A DNA stretch of 64,000 bases. Origin: CAZSDU01 sp964429135 (GTDB lineage Bacteria; Bacteroidota; Bacteroidia; Bacteroidales; FEN-979). The first letter of the stretch is position 1, and every line of letters starts with the position of its first letter. The translations under genes were made by a program, and so were the position numbers. The notes beneath the pieces are model-generated. The model saw only the letters and a list, made by a program, of their open reading frames with translations, was not told the DNA's origin and made no database searches. This document shows, piece after piece, positions 6,750 through 15,407 of the stretch. The DNA is taken from positions 1-64,000 of the forward strand of contig CAYSAU010000002.1 of NCBI GenBank assembly GCA_964429135.1. The letters are read 5' to 3'.

Positions 6750-9104
6750 TCAGAAGGTGACAGATATTTCCGCAGTAATCATACGGCCGGGACTTACCTG
6801 AAGGTGATCATCGATGTACCTGACATCAAAAATGTTTTCCGCGTTCAAGGCGACAGTCAGGTGATTAAAAAACGTATGCCATATTTTTGCACCCAGGGTG
6901 TTGTAGGAGGGGAATTTTGAAATCAACAATACCGGATCAGGCTCATTTTCATCATTGATCCAGCGTGATCCGACATATTTCCAAAGGATATTCGCGTTGC
7001 AATATTTATTTTTCAGGGTAATCCCTGCGGTGATCTTATGCATGGGTACGTCAGTCAGGAATTTCCCGCTGAGATCTTTATCTACCAGGCTATCGGTGGC
7101 TTCAAAACGGGAGATGGTACTATGGGCAAAGGAATAATTGGCATAAAGACTTAACCATGCAGCGGGGGTGTAATCCAGATCGATTTCGGCCCCGTAGATA
7201 TCGACCCGGCTGATATTTTGTTTCTGAAAAACCGGTGCAATTTTATAGCCCATGTTGACGGAATCCCCGGTACTCACATAATACATAAAATTATGACCGA
7301 TGCTATAATAGATGGATGCGGCAATCTGGATCTTTTTGAAAAGTGTCACATCCGCACCGGCCTCGAAATTATCAAGGTATTCGGGTTGAAGGGCGGGATT
7401 GGCAATTTTAAACCCGTTGGATTTTTTCCCACTCCGGCAAAGATCGTCGAGTATGGGGGCCCTGAAACCACGGGCTGCTGAAATGTAAATCCTGGTTTGC
7501 TGGTTGAAACGGTATTGTACCGATAGTTTGGGATCCAGTTGAATCCATTCGTGTGAAGGGATAATGGTGTCCTGGTACGCCAGCATGTATTCAATGGAAT
7601 AGGAGGGGTCTTCGATCGAAAAGCAGCCGTTGTGGAAGCGGGCATAATCGAGTCTTAAACCGATATTGACCTGGATTTTATTTTTTAAGACATTCAATTC
7701 ATCCTGGATAAAAATTCCATAGTTGTCGATTTTCCCGGCATTGCTGATCAAGTCGGTAGAAGTATAATAAATGTCCTGTCCGTTCACACTACCCAGGCGG
7801 GCATCTAATCCGGCAGTGATCACCTGGCGTTTGCTGAGTGAAGCAGTCAGAGATGCTGTTCCTCCACGATCGACCCGGTTCGATTTCACGAGATAGAGAT
7901 TATATTCTCCCTCTTTCATATATTCATTCAGTCGTTCAAAGTGCTCATCCAGGTTATAGGCTAAAACATTCCACAGGAATATTCCTTTGCCGCCGTGGTA
8001 ACGGGCCATGGCCTGCCAGGTGCGGTGACGTTCAAAAGCCCCGTCAACCTCATAAATTTCTGTTCCTCTTCCCCGTTTGTCATCATAAAAATTTCCGCCG
8101 ATTTCCAGGCTGTTTTTGTCGTTGAACTGATATCCGGCTTTCAGACCAATGTCGGCTTCCCTCAGATAATTATTGACGTAGAAGGTATCTGCTTTTTCAA
8201 GGTATTCCGGGATTTCGGAATTGTAGCCATCACTCCGGGTATAGAAACCATTCAGGTTATAGTAAAATCCTTTGCCGGGAACGGATGGCTTCAACCTGCC
8301 TGATATATAGTATCTCCCGTTGAAAGTATTGAAAGTGCCATATTCTACTGAAGCAGATCCTGAAACAGCCTTTGATGGTTTTCGCGTATGAATGTTGATG
8401 ACCCCGCCCATGGCATTGCTTCCGTAAAGGGCGCTGCCTGGTCCCTTAAGAATATCGATATGGTCAACATTGTCACGGTTTACCAAGTGCCAGTTTACGG
8501 TACCTTCATCGGCTTTGTTAATGGGCATATCATCGATAAGAACCAGGGTCCTGCCTTGATCATTCCCACTGAGTCCACGCATGGAAACCACCGAATTATT
8601 GGCAAAGATCCCCATGGTGCTGTTGAGGTTTACCCCGGAAATATAATCCAGCACATTAGTGATGTTTTGACCGGGATTATTCTCAATGGTTTGTTTTTGT
8701 ATGATATTCATGCGCTGGGGAACATCAAGTACTTCCCGTTCAGTTTTGTTTCCGGTGATCTCCACCTCAGCCGTGCTGATTATTTTCATCTGCAGGTCAA
8801 AATTCAGTTCCAGGCTGCTTTCCCCGGTGATCCTGACTTCTTTTTCCTGGGTATAATATCCCAGAAATGAAACCCTGAGTTTATAGTTACCGGGTTTCAA
8901 CTGCTGAAAAATGAAATGACCGTTCGCATCAGACGCGGTTCCAATACGGGTGCCTGCAATCAGCACATGAGCGCCGGCAAGGGGTTTCCCCTCGGGATTG
9001 AATATCGTTCCCCGGATCTCACCTCCGGCATAAAGAAAAGAAAGGGGAACGACACACAAGAGCATCATTCCCCATAGGGTCAGGCATGATTTACTCAACA
9101 ACAA
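6750..9104 (-). CDS. TonB-dependent outer-membrane receptor, probably for tungstate/molybdate or a chelate
   Basis: 784 residues. A signal peptide (1 to about 27) is followed by a carboxypeptidase-regulatory-like domain (about 29-110, with GTIFNPEGKPLAGAHVLI) found on many Bacteroidota receptors. The plug is about 120-235, with LIDDMPINKADEG and ILKGPGSALYGSNAMGGVINI. The rest is a 22-strand type barrel ending in a C-terminal aromatic (VTF). Its start overlaps the stop of the upstream type IX cargo gene by 14 bases, so the two are translationally coupled. The substrate is inferred only from its place in the wtp-moa operon; cobalamin or siderophore uptake would be the alternatives for an isolated gene. 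Confidence 0.9.
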   Translation of the reverse strand: MLLSKSCLTLWGMMLLCVVPLSFLYAGGEIRGTIFNPEGKPLAGAHVLIAGTRIGTASDANGHFIFQQLKPGNYKLRVSFLGYYTQEKEVRITGESSLELNFDLQMKIISTAEVEITGNKTEREVLDVPQRMNIIQKQTIENNPGQNITNVLDYISGVNLNSTMGIFANNSVVSMRGLSGNDQGRTLVLIDDMPINKADEGTVNWHLVNRDNVDHIDILKGPGSALYGSNAMGGVINIHTRKPSKAVSGSASVEYGTFNTFNGRYYISGRLKPSVPGKGFYYNLNGFYTRSDGYNSEIPEYLEKADTFYVNNYLREADIGLKAGYQFNDKNSLEIGGNFYDDKRGRGTEIYEVDGAFERHRTWQAMARYHGGKGIFLWNVLAYNLDEHFERLNEYMKEGEYNLYLVKSNRVDRGGTASLTASLSKRQVITAGLDARLGSVNGQDIYYTSTDLISNAGKIDNYGIFIQDELNVLKNKIQVNIGLRLDYARFHNGCFSIEDPSYSIEYMLAYQDTIIPSHEWIQLDPKLSVQYRFNQQTRIYISAARGFRAPILDDLCRSGKKSNGFKIANPALQPEYLDNFEAGADVTLFKKIQIAASIYYSIGHNFMYYVSTGDSVNMGYKIAPVFQKQNISRVDIYGAEIDLDYTPAAWLSLYANYSFAHSTISRFEATDSLVDKDLSGKFLTDVPMHKITAGITLKNKYCNANILWKYVGSRWINDENEPDPVLLISKFPSYNTLGAKIWHTFFNHLTVALNAENIFDVRYIDDHLQVSPGRMITAEISVTF

Positions 9105-9951
9105 ATTTTTGGGTATAAGTTTTATCGTTATCGGTAAACAGGATCTTCAGGAAATATACGCCTTTGGCAATCCCGTTGAGGTTCACTGCATGCTGCAGGG
9201 TGGGATAGTTTTGGGTGTAAATTGTTTTTCCATCGATTGACAGAATGGATAACAATGACAAAGGTTCTGTGGAAGAAACGGTAAAACTTCCTGTATTCGG
9301 AGAGGGATACAGTTTAACGCGGTTGGTGAACACGACTTCGTCAACACCGAGGCTATTGATAGCGGTGACTAGGATGTCATCGATCATTGACCAGCCTCCT
9401 GGTGTTACCGGGTTTCCATTGGTAGCCATATCAGAGGACTGAAGCCAACGTATGTAAATGGAACCAGTCCCTTGATCGGTAATAGGGACGGAAAGATTAT
9501 CCACCACTCCTGTTGTCCAGTCTTCTGCTACCGTCACATTCCCGTCGGGAACATCTTCATACGTGCCACTGCTGAGTCTCCATTGGATTTTGAAATCGCG
9601 GGGACCATCGCTACTTTTTTGTTTTGAGTACAGTTTGAAATTCTTATGATCAGCTGCTTTGAATTTGATGGACCAGAAACGGACTCCAGCTCCGTTTTCC
9701 CAACCTGTGGTCGCGGCGGCATAGGTTGTTGGGCCATCCTGAAATACAATGGAATTAATGGTAGAATCGGTCGTGGCATCAATGGCCAATTGAAAACGCA
9801 GATCATACCCCTTGTTTTGGGTAGTTCCTTGGTTTGCGTTTAGACTATCAGCTCCCGTATTAACGGGGAATGTCCATCCTGTAATGGTGTCTTGTGCATA
9901 ATTTGTCATGACAAAGATGATCATGGCAATTGTAAGTAATTGTTTTTTCAT
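9091..9951 (-). CDS. Type IX secretion cargo protein with C-terminal sorting domain, unknown function
   Basis: 286 residues. The signal peptide is MKKQLLTIAMIIFVMTNYAQ. Residues about 25-205 look like a beta-rich jelly-roll of the kind seen in adhesive or carbohydrate-binding modules, with several Trp and Asp-rich loops and the closing WSMIDDILV strand. Residues about 210-286 are a type A sorting domain: VKLYPSPNTGSFTV, LSILSIDGKTIY, GIAKGVYFLKI, and the terminal KFVVE. The protein should therefore be exported by the type IX system encoded in this window and anchored or released at the surface. It overlaps the TonB receptor gene, which suggests a surface partner for that receptor. Confidence 0.85.
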   Translation of the reverse strand: MKKQLLTIAMIIFVMTNYAQDTITGWTFPVNTGADSLNANQGTTQNKGYDLRFQLAIDATTDSTINSIVFQDGPTTYAAATTGWENGAGVRFWSIKFKAADHKNFKLYSKQKSSDGPRDFKIQWRLSSGTYEDVPDGNVTVAEDWTTGVVDNLSVPITDQGTGSIYIRWLQSSDMATNGNPVTPGGWSMIDDILVTAINSLGVDEVVFTNRVKLYPSPNTGSFTVSSTEPLSLLSILSIDGKTIYTQNYPTLQHAVNLNGIAKGVYFLKILFTDNDKTYTQKFVVE

Positions 9952-9981
9952 GGGTGTAGGTTTTGTAAATTACTAATTGAT

Positions 9982-10890
9982 TTATTGTTGAATTTTCAAT
10001 GAGAATACGATGGTCCCAAGGGCATCATGATCAGCGCTGATTACCTTGATCAGGCCTTTTTTTCCGGAAGCGGTGAAAAATGGGATGATGTCTCCCGGCT
10101 CGGCCCATTTGAACTTACGTTTGCCCCATACATCATCATAGGAAAGGATCAGCAGACTGTCGTTATGGCATGCGTCAAACGCTTCTGGTGGAACTGGATC
10201 AGAATCGACACTGATATCCCAGAGGGTATAATTTTTTGTGGTCCATTCAGCGATGGAAGGATAATAATCGGTTATGCCGCCACCTTGTTCACCGGCAGAG
10301 GAAAAAGTGGGCGAGGGAATATTATCATCCATATAATAGTAAGAGATAATATCGATCAGTGGTTGATTCAAGGCTGCTGTATCTGCAAAATAAACCTTAC
10401 CGTTCATGGGATCCAAAAAATGACCAAAAACAGGATTGTTCTGGTATCCCAGGGTAATGACGGGATATTCGAGGATGCCACCCCAGGAAGAATTCGGATC
10501 TTTATACATGATCATGGCTATGGTTGCAAATTGCCTGTTTTTGTCCATCACCTGGAAGGTCCAACGAGCCGTATCCTCAACCCCCTGGAAAAAAGTTCTG
10601 TCGAAGGAAAAGGAGGCTGTATTCATGCCCGAATCGAGCACGACTTTAAAACTTCCGTCAGGCATTATTTTTTTAACAACAAGGTTTGTGATGTTGGCGT
10701 CTGAACCTGATCCGGAGATCCCGAAATGGATTGCCCTCCCAACAGCAATGATCGATTTGTCGGGTGTATACTGACTTCCCGACTTTAAGGAAATCACCGG
10801 AGGCTGGGAATTATTATCCTTTTTACAACCGGAGAAAAGCAAGCCGGAAATTAAACTTATCAATAGGACTCTTATAAACATTTGTTTCAT
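9982..10890 (-). CDS. Lipoprotein of unknown function in the metal operon
   Basis: I place the start at the ATG at 10890 (MKQMFIRV), which has AAAGAG six bases upstream; an in-frame ATG at 10908 would add six residues. The N-terminus is a lipoprotein signal ending in the lipobox LLFSGC, with Lys-Lys-Asp after the Cys, a usual surface or outer-membrane lipoprotein context in Bacteroidota. The rest (about 280 residues) looks like two beta-sandwich regions, the first with the pattern of an Ig/PKD-type module (residues about 45-140). I recognise no enzyme motif. It sits between the type IX cargo gene and the tungstate-binding protein gene. Confidence 0.75.
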   Translation of the reverse strand: MKQMFIRVLLISLISGLLFSGCKKDNNSQPPVISLKSGSQYTPDKSIIAVGRAIHFGISGSGSDANITNLVVKKIMPDGSFKVVLDSGMNTASFSFDRTFFQGVEDTARWTFQVMDKNRQFATIAMIMYKDPNSSWGGILEYPVITLGYQNNPVFGHFLDPMNGKVYFADTAALNQPLIDIISYYYMDDNIPSPTFSSAGEQGGGITDYYPSIAEWTTKNYTLWDISVDSDPVPPEAFDACHNDSLLILSYDDVWGKRKFKWAEPGDIIPFFTASGKKGLIKVISADHDALGTIVFSLKIQQ

Positions 10891-10916
10891 ATTTTTCTCT
10901 TTAATCATTCATTCTG

Positions 10917-11900
10917 TTAATACGAAGACTGCAAAGACGATTTTTTATAGGCTTTTATAAATGGGTTAAGTTCAGCCGGAATCATCTCATAATTCGGAGA
11001 AGCCATCGGGATCACCGAAGGTTGTCCATTGCGTTCGAGGATCTTCATGCCTTTATCCTTTGACAGCAGGAATTGAAGAAACGCAATCGCAGTTTGTTGA
11101 TGGGGTGCATCTTTCAATATAGTTATTCCGTAGATCATTGCTTCGCCCCGCATGGTTTCTTTCTGTCCGGGCTGTTTGCCATTGATTTCGACCGTAGCTT
11201 GCTGGTAAAAGCCGGAATAAGCCGGATTTTTCAGGTTGATTTCATCAGGTAATTCAAGGTATTTAAGGCGATGCTGGACAGCTACTGATTTGTATATAAA
11301 AATATAATCAAGGGCTTCAATTTCCAGTAAGGCTACCAGGTCAACTTCCTTCGGACGCATATAGTTCTGGTCTTTAGCCATTAGCATCTTAGCCAATCCG
11401 GGCTTTTTATAGAATTTCTCAGCCAACTGCATGGTCATTACCGAACGATACCCGCAGGGGTCGGCATTGGGATCTGAACGGCTGTAAGCAACATCTTTCT
11501 TTAGCAGGATTTCAAACCAGTTCTTGTCATTGATCTTATCCTGGTACCGGGACTTAGCAGTATAAACGATACACATTTCGTTGGACACAAACCTGATATT
11601 CCAATCAGCATAGCGGGGGATCAGCATTTTATCGATCACTTGATAATCGGCGGAAGCCATGATATCGCAGGGTTTCTGAAGATCCGTGATTTTCCTGGCA
11701 CATTCTACGCTACCAGCAGTTTCAAGCATTATCCTGACATCCGGATGAAGCGTTTTAAATTCTGCCGCGATCTCTTTCATCGGAACCGCAAGACTACCGG
11801 CGTGGAAGATGATGAGATCCCCGCTCAGCCCGACCTGCTTCTGCTGGGAAAAACAGAGGACGGAAAAACAGCCAAAAAAAATAGCCATGAGCACTTTCAT
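10917..11900 (-). CDS. wtpA: Tungstate/molybdate ABC transporter substrate-binding protein
   Basis: 327 residues with a signal peptide (about 1-19). The mature protein opens with LIIFHAGSLAVPMKEIAAEF, then GSVECARKI, DIMASADYQVID, and YADWNIRFVSNEM, a pattern I associate with the WtpA/archaeal ModA group that binds tungstate very tightly. GSL and GSV supply typical oxyanion-binding serines. The C-terminus carries the GITILKDAPHQQTAIAFLQFL segment common to these proteins. It starts 4 bases inside the modE stop (overlapping ATGA-type junction) and precedes the lipoprotein gene by 26 bases. Metal preference is inferred from family likeness. Confidence 0.9.
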   Translation of the reverse strand: MKVLMAIFFGCFSVLCFSQQKQVGLSGDLIIFHAGSLAVPMKEIAAEFKTLHPDVRIMLETAGSVECARKITDLQKPCDIMASADYQVIDKMLIPRYADWNIRFVSNEMCIVYTAKSRYQDKINDKNWFEILLKKDVAYSRSDPNADPCGYRSVMTMQLAEKFYKKPGLAKMLMAKDQNYMRPKEVDLVALLEIEALDYIFIYKSVAVQHRLKYLELPDEINLKNPAYSGFYQQATVEINGKQPGQKETMRGEAMIYGITILKDAPHQQTAIAFLQFLLSKDKGMKILERNGQPSVIPMASPNYEMIPAELNPFIKAYKKSSLQSSY

Positions 11901-12274
11901 CTTCCCAGATCCTGAATAAACTTCTCAAATCCCTTTTTAATGGTTTGATCTACAGAAGCATGAAACTCATCAAAAGCTTTTACCAGTTGCCGGCCTTCGG
12001 ACGTCAGGGTCATTCTGCCTCCGTCTGCACCTCCACGGTACTTTTCAAGTAGAGGAAATCCGAAAAATTTTTCAATTTTTTGGATATTGCCCCAGGTCCG
12101 GCGATAAGTGTAACCCAGCTCGTCACAGGCTGCCTTCAGGGAACCCTTTTCCTCAATCAGCTTGAGCATCTGCCATTTGCCATCGCCCATTATTCCGGTT
12201 TCGAGATGATCAGACATCCAGATCTTATAGTGTAGATGAATGTCGGAAAGCTTGGTTTTAAATTGAGTTTGCAT
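11897..12274 (-). CDS. modE: ModE-type winged-helix regulator without the metal-binding domains
   Basis: 125 residues from the ATG at 12274 (MQTQFKTK); the open frame extends upstream to 12394, but that part does not look like the family and covers the promoter region. The core is a ModE N-terminal LysR-type winged helix: LKLIEEKGSLKAACDELGYTYRRTWGNI, then LEKYRGGADGGRMTLT. Full ModE proteins carry two molbindin (TOBE) domains after this region; here the protein stops, so it has no visible oxyanion-binding part. It heads the metal operon and overlaps wtpA by 4 bases. It is the obvious candidate to bind the palindromes at 12338, 20296 and 24847. Confidence 0.88.
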   Translation of the reverse strand: MQTQFKTKLSDIHLHYKIWMSDHLETGIMGDGKWQMLKLIEEKGSLKAACDELGYTYRRTWGNIQKIEKFFGFPLLEKYRGGADGGRMTLTSEGRQLVKAFDEFHASVDQTIKKGFEKFIQDLGR

Positions 12275-12294
12275 ATATAACTGAAACAAAGTAA

Positions 12295-12323
12295 CAAAGT
12301 GATCATTGCATTGACGATACAAA
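12295..12323 (-). promoter_or_regulatory. Weak candidate promoter of the metal operon
   Basis: On the minus strand TTTG (12320-12323) and TCACTTTG (12295-12302) are separated by 17 bases, resembling the Bacteroidota -33/-7 pattern TTTG/TAnnTTTG with one mismatch in the -7 box and a slightly short spacer. It ends 20 bases before the modE ATG. Confidence 0.35.
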
Positions 12324-12337
12324 AATAATTCTTTTTT

Positions 12338-12361
12338 CGATATGTTGAATGATGCATATCC
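12338..12361. promoter_or_regulatory. ModE-like operator upstream of modE-wtp-moa operon
   Basis: CGATAT (12338-12343), 12 bases, then ATATCC (12356-12361): five of six bases of the right half pair with the left half, and the pairing extends inward by a G/C pair. The half-sites and 12-base gap match the E. coli ModE consensus as I recall it (CGnTAT-N12-ATAnCG). It lies 64 bases upstream of the modE start and about 35 bases above the candidate -7 box. Confidence 0.7.
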
Positions 12362-12431
12362 AAACCTGAACCATTTTGGCTTCTCAGAGGGCATACAAAC
12401 AGGTCATTTTACGGATTATTATTAGGATGGA

Positions 12432-13751
12432 TCAGTGAGCCGGATCAGCGTTCGTTGGAGGGGAGGAGCAATAGAAAGCAGTGAAGAAAAAGGTATTGAA
12501 AAAGGCATAAAAAATAACGCCGGCTTGAGTCTCCAACATAGACTCCACAGCGATGTTTAAGGCGAAAATCAGAAGAAAGGAAAAATAGAGATAATTTTCA
12601 TCTTTTAAAGCGATCAGTGCCGGGAGTGCCAGCATGAGTACCAGCAGGAGAAAACCTGCAAGTCCCAGGGCAACGAAGGTCTGAAGATACTGGTTGTGGG
12701 CATTCATTTTCTTCTGAAAGCCTTCCACGATATTTTCGTTTTGATATTCCTTTAACAATTCATCTTTCACATCTCCAGTGCCGACTCCGAATATGAAATG
12801 TTTTCCGATGAGCACCGAGGCCGCCTTCCATATTTCGATACGGTCGGAAGTGCTTTTCCGTTTTGGATCCATCGCTTGATTGCCGACGGATTGAAGGGAT
12901 TCTTTTGCCTGTGAAATTCTTTCAGAAGCGAAGGGAAAAATCTTCAGCCCGAGATAGAAAGCCAGAATGCTGATCAATACGGCCGACAGGGCAAGTTTCC
13001 ATTGTTTTTTTTTCAGGATGAGGATCAGGAACCAGAATATTAAGACGGAGGCCAAACCGAGCAGCCCTGCTTTGGAGCTTAGCAGTATAATAAAAATAAA
13101 AAACAAAAGGATCAGAAAAGAGCCTGTAATGGTCATCCAGGCGTGAATATGACGGTGGTTTTCAATCAAGAGCCAGATCATGGTAGCAATGGCAAAGGAA
13201 TAGTACATGGACAGATAGCTGGGGTGAAAGTACCAGGAGAGATTGGAATAATAAAAAGAATCAGTTAGGCCTGAATGAAGTGTGTTATACCAAGCATGTC
13301 CGAAGAATAAAAAAGAACCGGCCAGGCATCCGGCGATATATGACAGGAGTAAAGCATTGATCCTGACGCGTGTAAATAAATGCTTATCGGTAGTGGAAAA
13401 GATCAGGGGAAAAGCGAGAAGTGACAATTTAACCTGAACATCAAAGCAGCCATAATTCATGTTATCTGAATAGAGCAGGCCAAGGATGTAAAGAAGGTAA
13501 AATAGACTGAATGACAGAAGCCGGAGGCGATTTTTTTCATGCAACAAAGCAGGAAAAATCCGGATATAACTTCCTTCTATCAGCCAGTTTAGCGCCATCA
13601 ATGCAATCAGGAGGGGAAGGATACGTCCAAAGACCGGCATCATGAAGACAAATGCCAGACAGAGGTAATAAAAAGCAAACTGATGAAAGCGGATTCTGGA
13701 ATTTGTTTTCAAGGATTGACCGTTCTGTGTTTCCCGTTGATATAAGGGCAT
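12432..13751 (-). CDS. O-antigen ligase/polymerase family membrane protein
   Basis: 439 residues with about ten to twelve hydrophobic segments. The large periplasmic loop contains RKSTSDRIEIWKAA, then FGVGTGDVKDEL and MNAHNQYLQ, which is the Wzy_C/WaaL-type signature (conserved Arg, GxG and His). Such proteins join or polymerise O-antigen or similar glycans on undecaprenyl carriers. It is divergent from the glycosyltransferase gene at 13855 and shares the 100-base region between them. Ligase and polymerase activities cannot be separated by sequence. Confidence 0.85.
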   Translation of the reverse strand: MPLYQRETQNGQSLKTNSRIRFHQFAFYYLCLAFVFMMPVFGRILPLLIALMALNWLIEGSYIRIFPALLHEKNRLRLLSFSLFYLLYILGLLYSDNMNYGCFDVQVKLSLLAFPLIFSTTDKHLFTRVRINALLLSYIAGCLAGSFLFFGHAWYNTLHSGLTDSFYYSNLSWYFHPSYLSMYYSFAIATMIWLLIENHRHIHAWMTITGSFLILLFFIFIILLSSKAGLLGLASVLIFWFLILILKKKQWKLALSAVLISILAFYLGLKIFPFASERISQAKESLQSVGNQAMDPKRKSTSDRIEIWKAASVLIGKHFIFGVGTGDVKDELLKEYQNENIVEGFQKKMNAHNQYLQTFVALGLAGFLLLVLMLALPALIALKDENYLYFSFLLIFALNIAVESMLETQAGVIFYAFFNTFFFTAFYCSSPPTNADPAH

Positions 13752-13809
13752 GCTAAACTAATACTTTTTCAAACATCAGTCAAGATAACTGAATTATCCC
13801 GCGATTATT

Positions 13810-13817
13810 TATCTTTG
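13810..13817 (+). promoter_or_regulatory. -7 box for the polysaccharide gene run
   Basis: TATCTTTG fits the TAnnTTTG consensus of Bacteroidota promoters and lies 37 bases before the ATG at 13855. No clear -33 TTTG is visible. Confidence 0.5.
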
Positions 13818-13854
13818 TGTCCTTAGTAGTGAAGCAATTTTCAACCCGTTTGAC

Positions 13855-15396
13855 ATGATTTTACTGGCAGGAATCAGCAGAACCTGGAAGGAGAGACCCT
13901 TGTTGATCATCATGGGATCGGCTGTTTTTTTCCGAATACTATCAGCCATATTTGCCAAAGGCTGGGGAATGATAGACGACCACTTTCTGGTCATAGAATC
14001 GGCACAATCCTGGGTAGATGGTTTTGATTACAACTCCTGGCTTCCGTGGTCCAGGGATAATCATGGGCCGACAGGACATAATTTTTTTTATCCCGGGTTA
14101 AATTTTCTACTGTTTTCTTTTTTCAAATGGATCCATCTTGATGATCCCCAGACAAAAATGTTCTTTATCCGCTTGATCCATGCCGGATGGTCGCTCATCA
14201 CAGTCTGGCTGGGATACAGGATTACAGAGAAGATCAGTGATCGGCGATCGGCGGGGACTGTCGGGTTATTGCTGGCCATATTTTGGTTCATGCCCTGGAT
14301 GAGTGTGAGAAACCTTATCGAGATGGTTTGCATTCCCTTTCTTATGCTTTCGATTTGGATTCTTCTGAAAAATGAACGTAAAGCCTCGCTCGTAATATAT
14401 TTTTTCTCGGGTATTCTGCTCGGACTTGCATTCAATACGCGAATGCAAACGGCTTTTTTTTCAGCGGGTCTTGGCCTGGCGCTGTTGTTGCAAAAAAAAT
14501 GGAAGGAAACCCTTGTGCTTACCCTGGGTGTTCTTGTACCGATTATACTGATCCAGGGCGCCATTGGTTATTTTTTATGGGGTCAGCCTTTCGCCGAACT
14601 TTTTGAACATATACGGTATAACCTGACTGCTGCCAATGATTATTTTGTGCTGCCTTGGTACACTTATCTGCTCTTTCTTGCAGGGATTCTGATTCCTCCT
14701 GTCAGCCTGTTTATCTTGTTTGGGTTTATTTATTCCTGGAAAAAGTACCTGATCATTTTTATGCCCGTTGCCGTTTTTCTTCTTTTTCATTCCATTTTCC
14801 CGAATAAACAGGAAAGATTCATCCTTCCCATCATCCCCTTGTTGATTGTGACAGGCATCAGCGGGTGGAATGCCTTTATCAAGAGGTCGGTATTCTGGCC
14901 AAATCATTCCGGTTTGCTGAGAGGCTGCTGGATTTTTTTCTGGATCGTCAATATGATTTTTCTACCCGTGGTATCCGTCGTTTATTCCAAACATGCCCGT
15001 GTGGAAAGTATGACCTATTTATCAAAGTATCCACATCTTGAACAAATTCTGGTAGCCGATGCAGATAATTCTCCGGAACTCTTACCCCGTTTTTATACAG
15101 GTCAATGGCCGCATGTTTATGATGAATTGCTGGACCATGAAACAACTGAAGCCATGATTCTCAGGGTGGCGCAAAAACCCCGGACGGAACAACCCCGATT
15201 TATTTTGTTCACCGGAGACCAGGATCTGCAGAAAAGGGTGGTCAAGGCCAGGGTACATTTTCCTTTTCTGGTCTATGAAACCGCTATTAATCCGGGTTTT
15301 ATAGATAATCTGATGCATTTTTTAAATCCGGTGAACAAGAATAAGAAAGTGTACATTTATCGGAACAAAGACTTCTACCCTTTTCCAATTAATTGA
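13855..15396 (+). CDS. Integral-membrane glycosyltransferase, GT22/GT39-like
   Basis: 513 residues with roughly ten membrane spans. The first extracytoplasmic loop carries the acidic pair DD (IDDHFLVIE) expected for GT-C enzymes that use polyprenyl-phosphate sugars. The later HSIFPNKQERFILPIIPLL segment resembles the H-K-E-R-F motif of Alg9/PIG-B-type mannosyltransferases (GT22). It begins a plus-strand run with the flippase and a GT2 enzyme, so it probably adds a sugar to a surface glycan on the outer face of the inner membrane. The sugar is unknown. Confidence 0.75.
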   Translation: MILLAGISRTWKERPLLIIMGSAVFFRILSAIFAKGWGMIDDHFLVIESAQSWVDGFDYNSWLPWSRDNHGPTGHNFFYPGLNFLLFSFFKWIHLDDPQTKMFFIRLIHAGWSLITVWLGYRITEKISDRRSAGTVGLLLAIFWFMPWMSVRNLIEMVCIPFLMLSIWILLKNERKASLVIYFFSGILLGLAFNTRMQTAFFSAGLGLALLLQKKWKETLVLTLGVLVPIILIQGAIGYFLWGQPFAELFEHIRYNLTAANDYFVLPWYTYLLFLAGILIPPVSLFILFGFIYSWKKYLIIFMPVAVFLLFHSIFPNKQERFILPIIPLLIVTGISGWNAFIKRSVFWPNHSGLLRGCWIFFWIVNMIFLPVVSVVYSKHARVESMTYLSKYPHLEQILVADADNSPELLPRFYTGQWPHVYDELLDHETTEAMILRVAQKPRTEQPRFILFTGDQDLQKRVVKARVHFPFLVYETAINPGFIDNLMHFLNPVNKNKKVYIYRNKDFYPFPIN

Positions 15397-15407
15397 TATT
15401 ATTCCGG

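Noticed and set aside
12275..12394. In-frame upstream extension of modE to 12394
   Set aside because: The extra 40 residues do not resemble ModE, and the region holds the ModE-like palindrome and candidate promoter.
12275..12431. Molybdenum/tungsten cofactor riboswitch upstream of modE
   Set aside because: The leader is short, and I could not fold it into the conserved structure of that RNA class. The palindrome fits a protein operator better.
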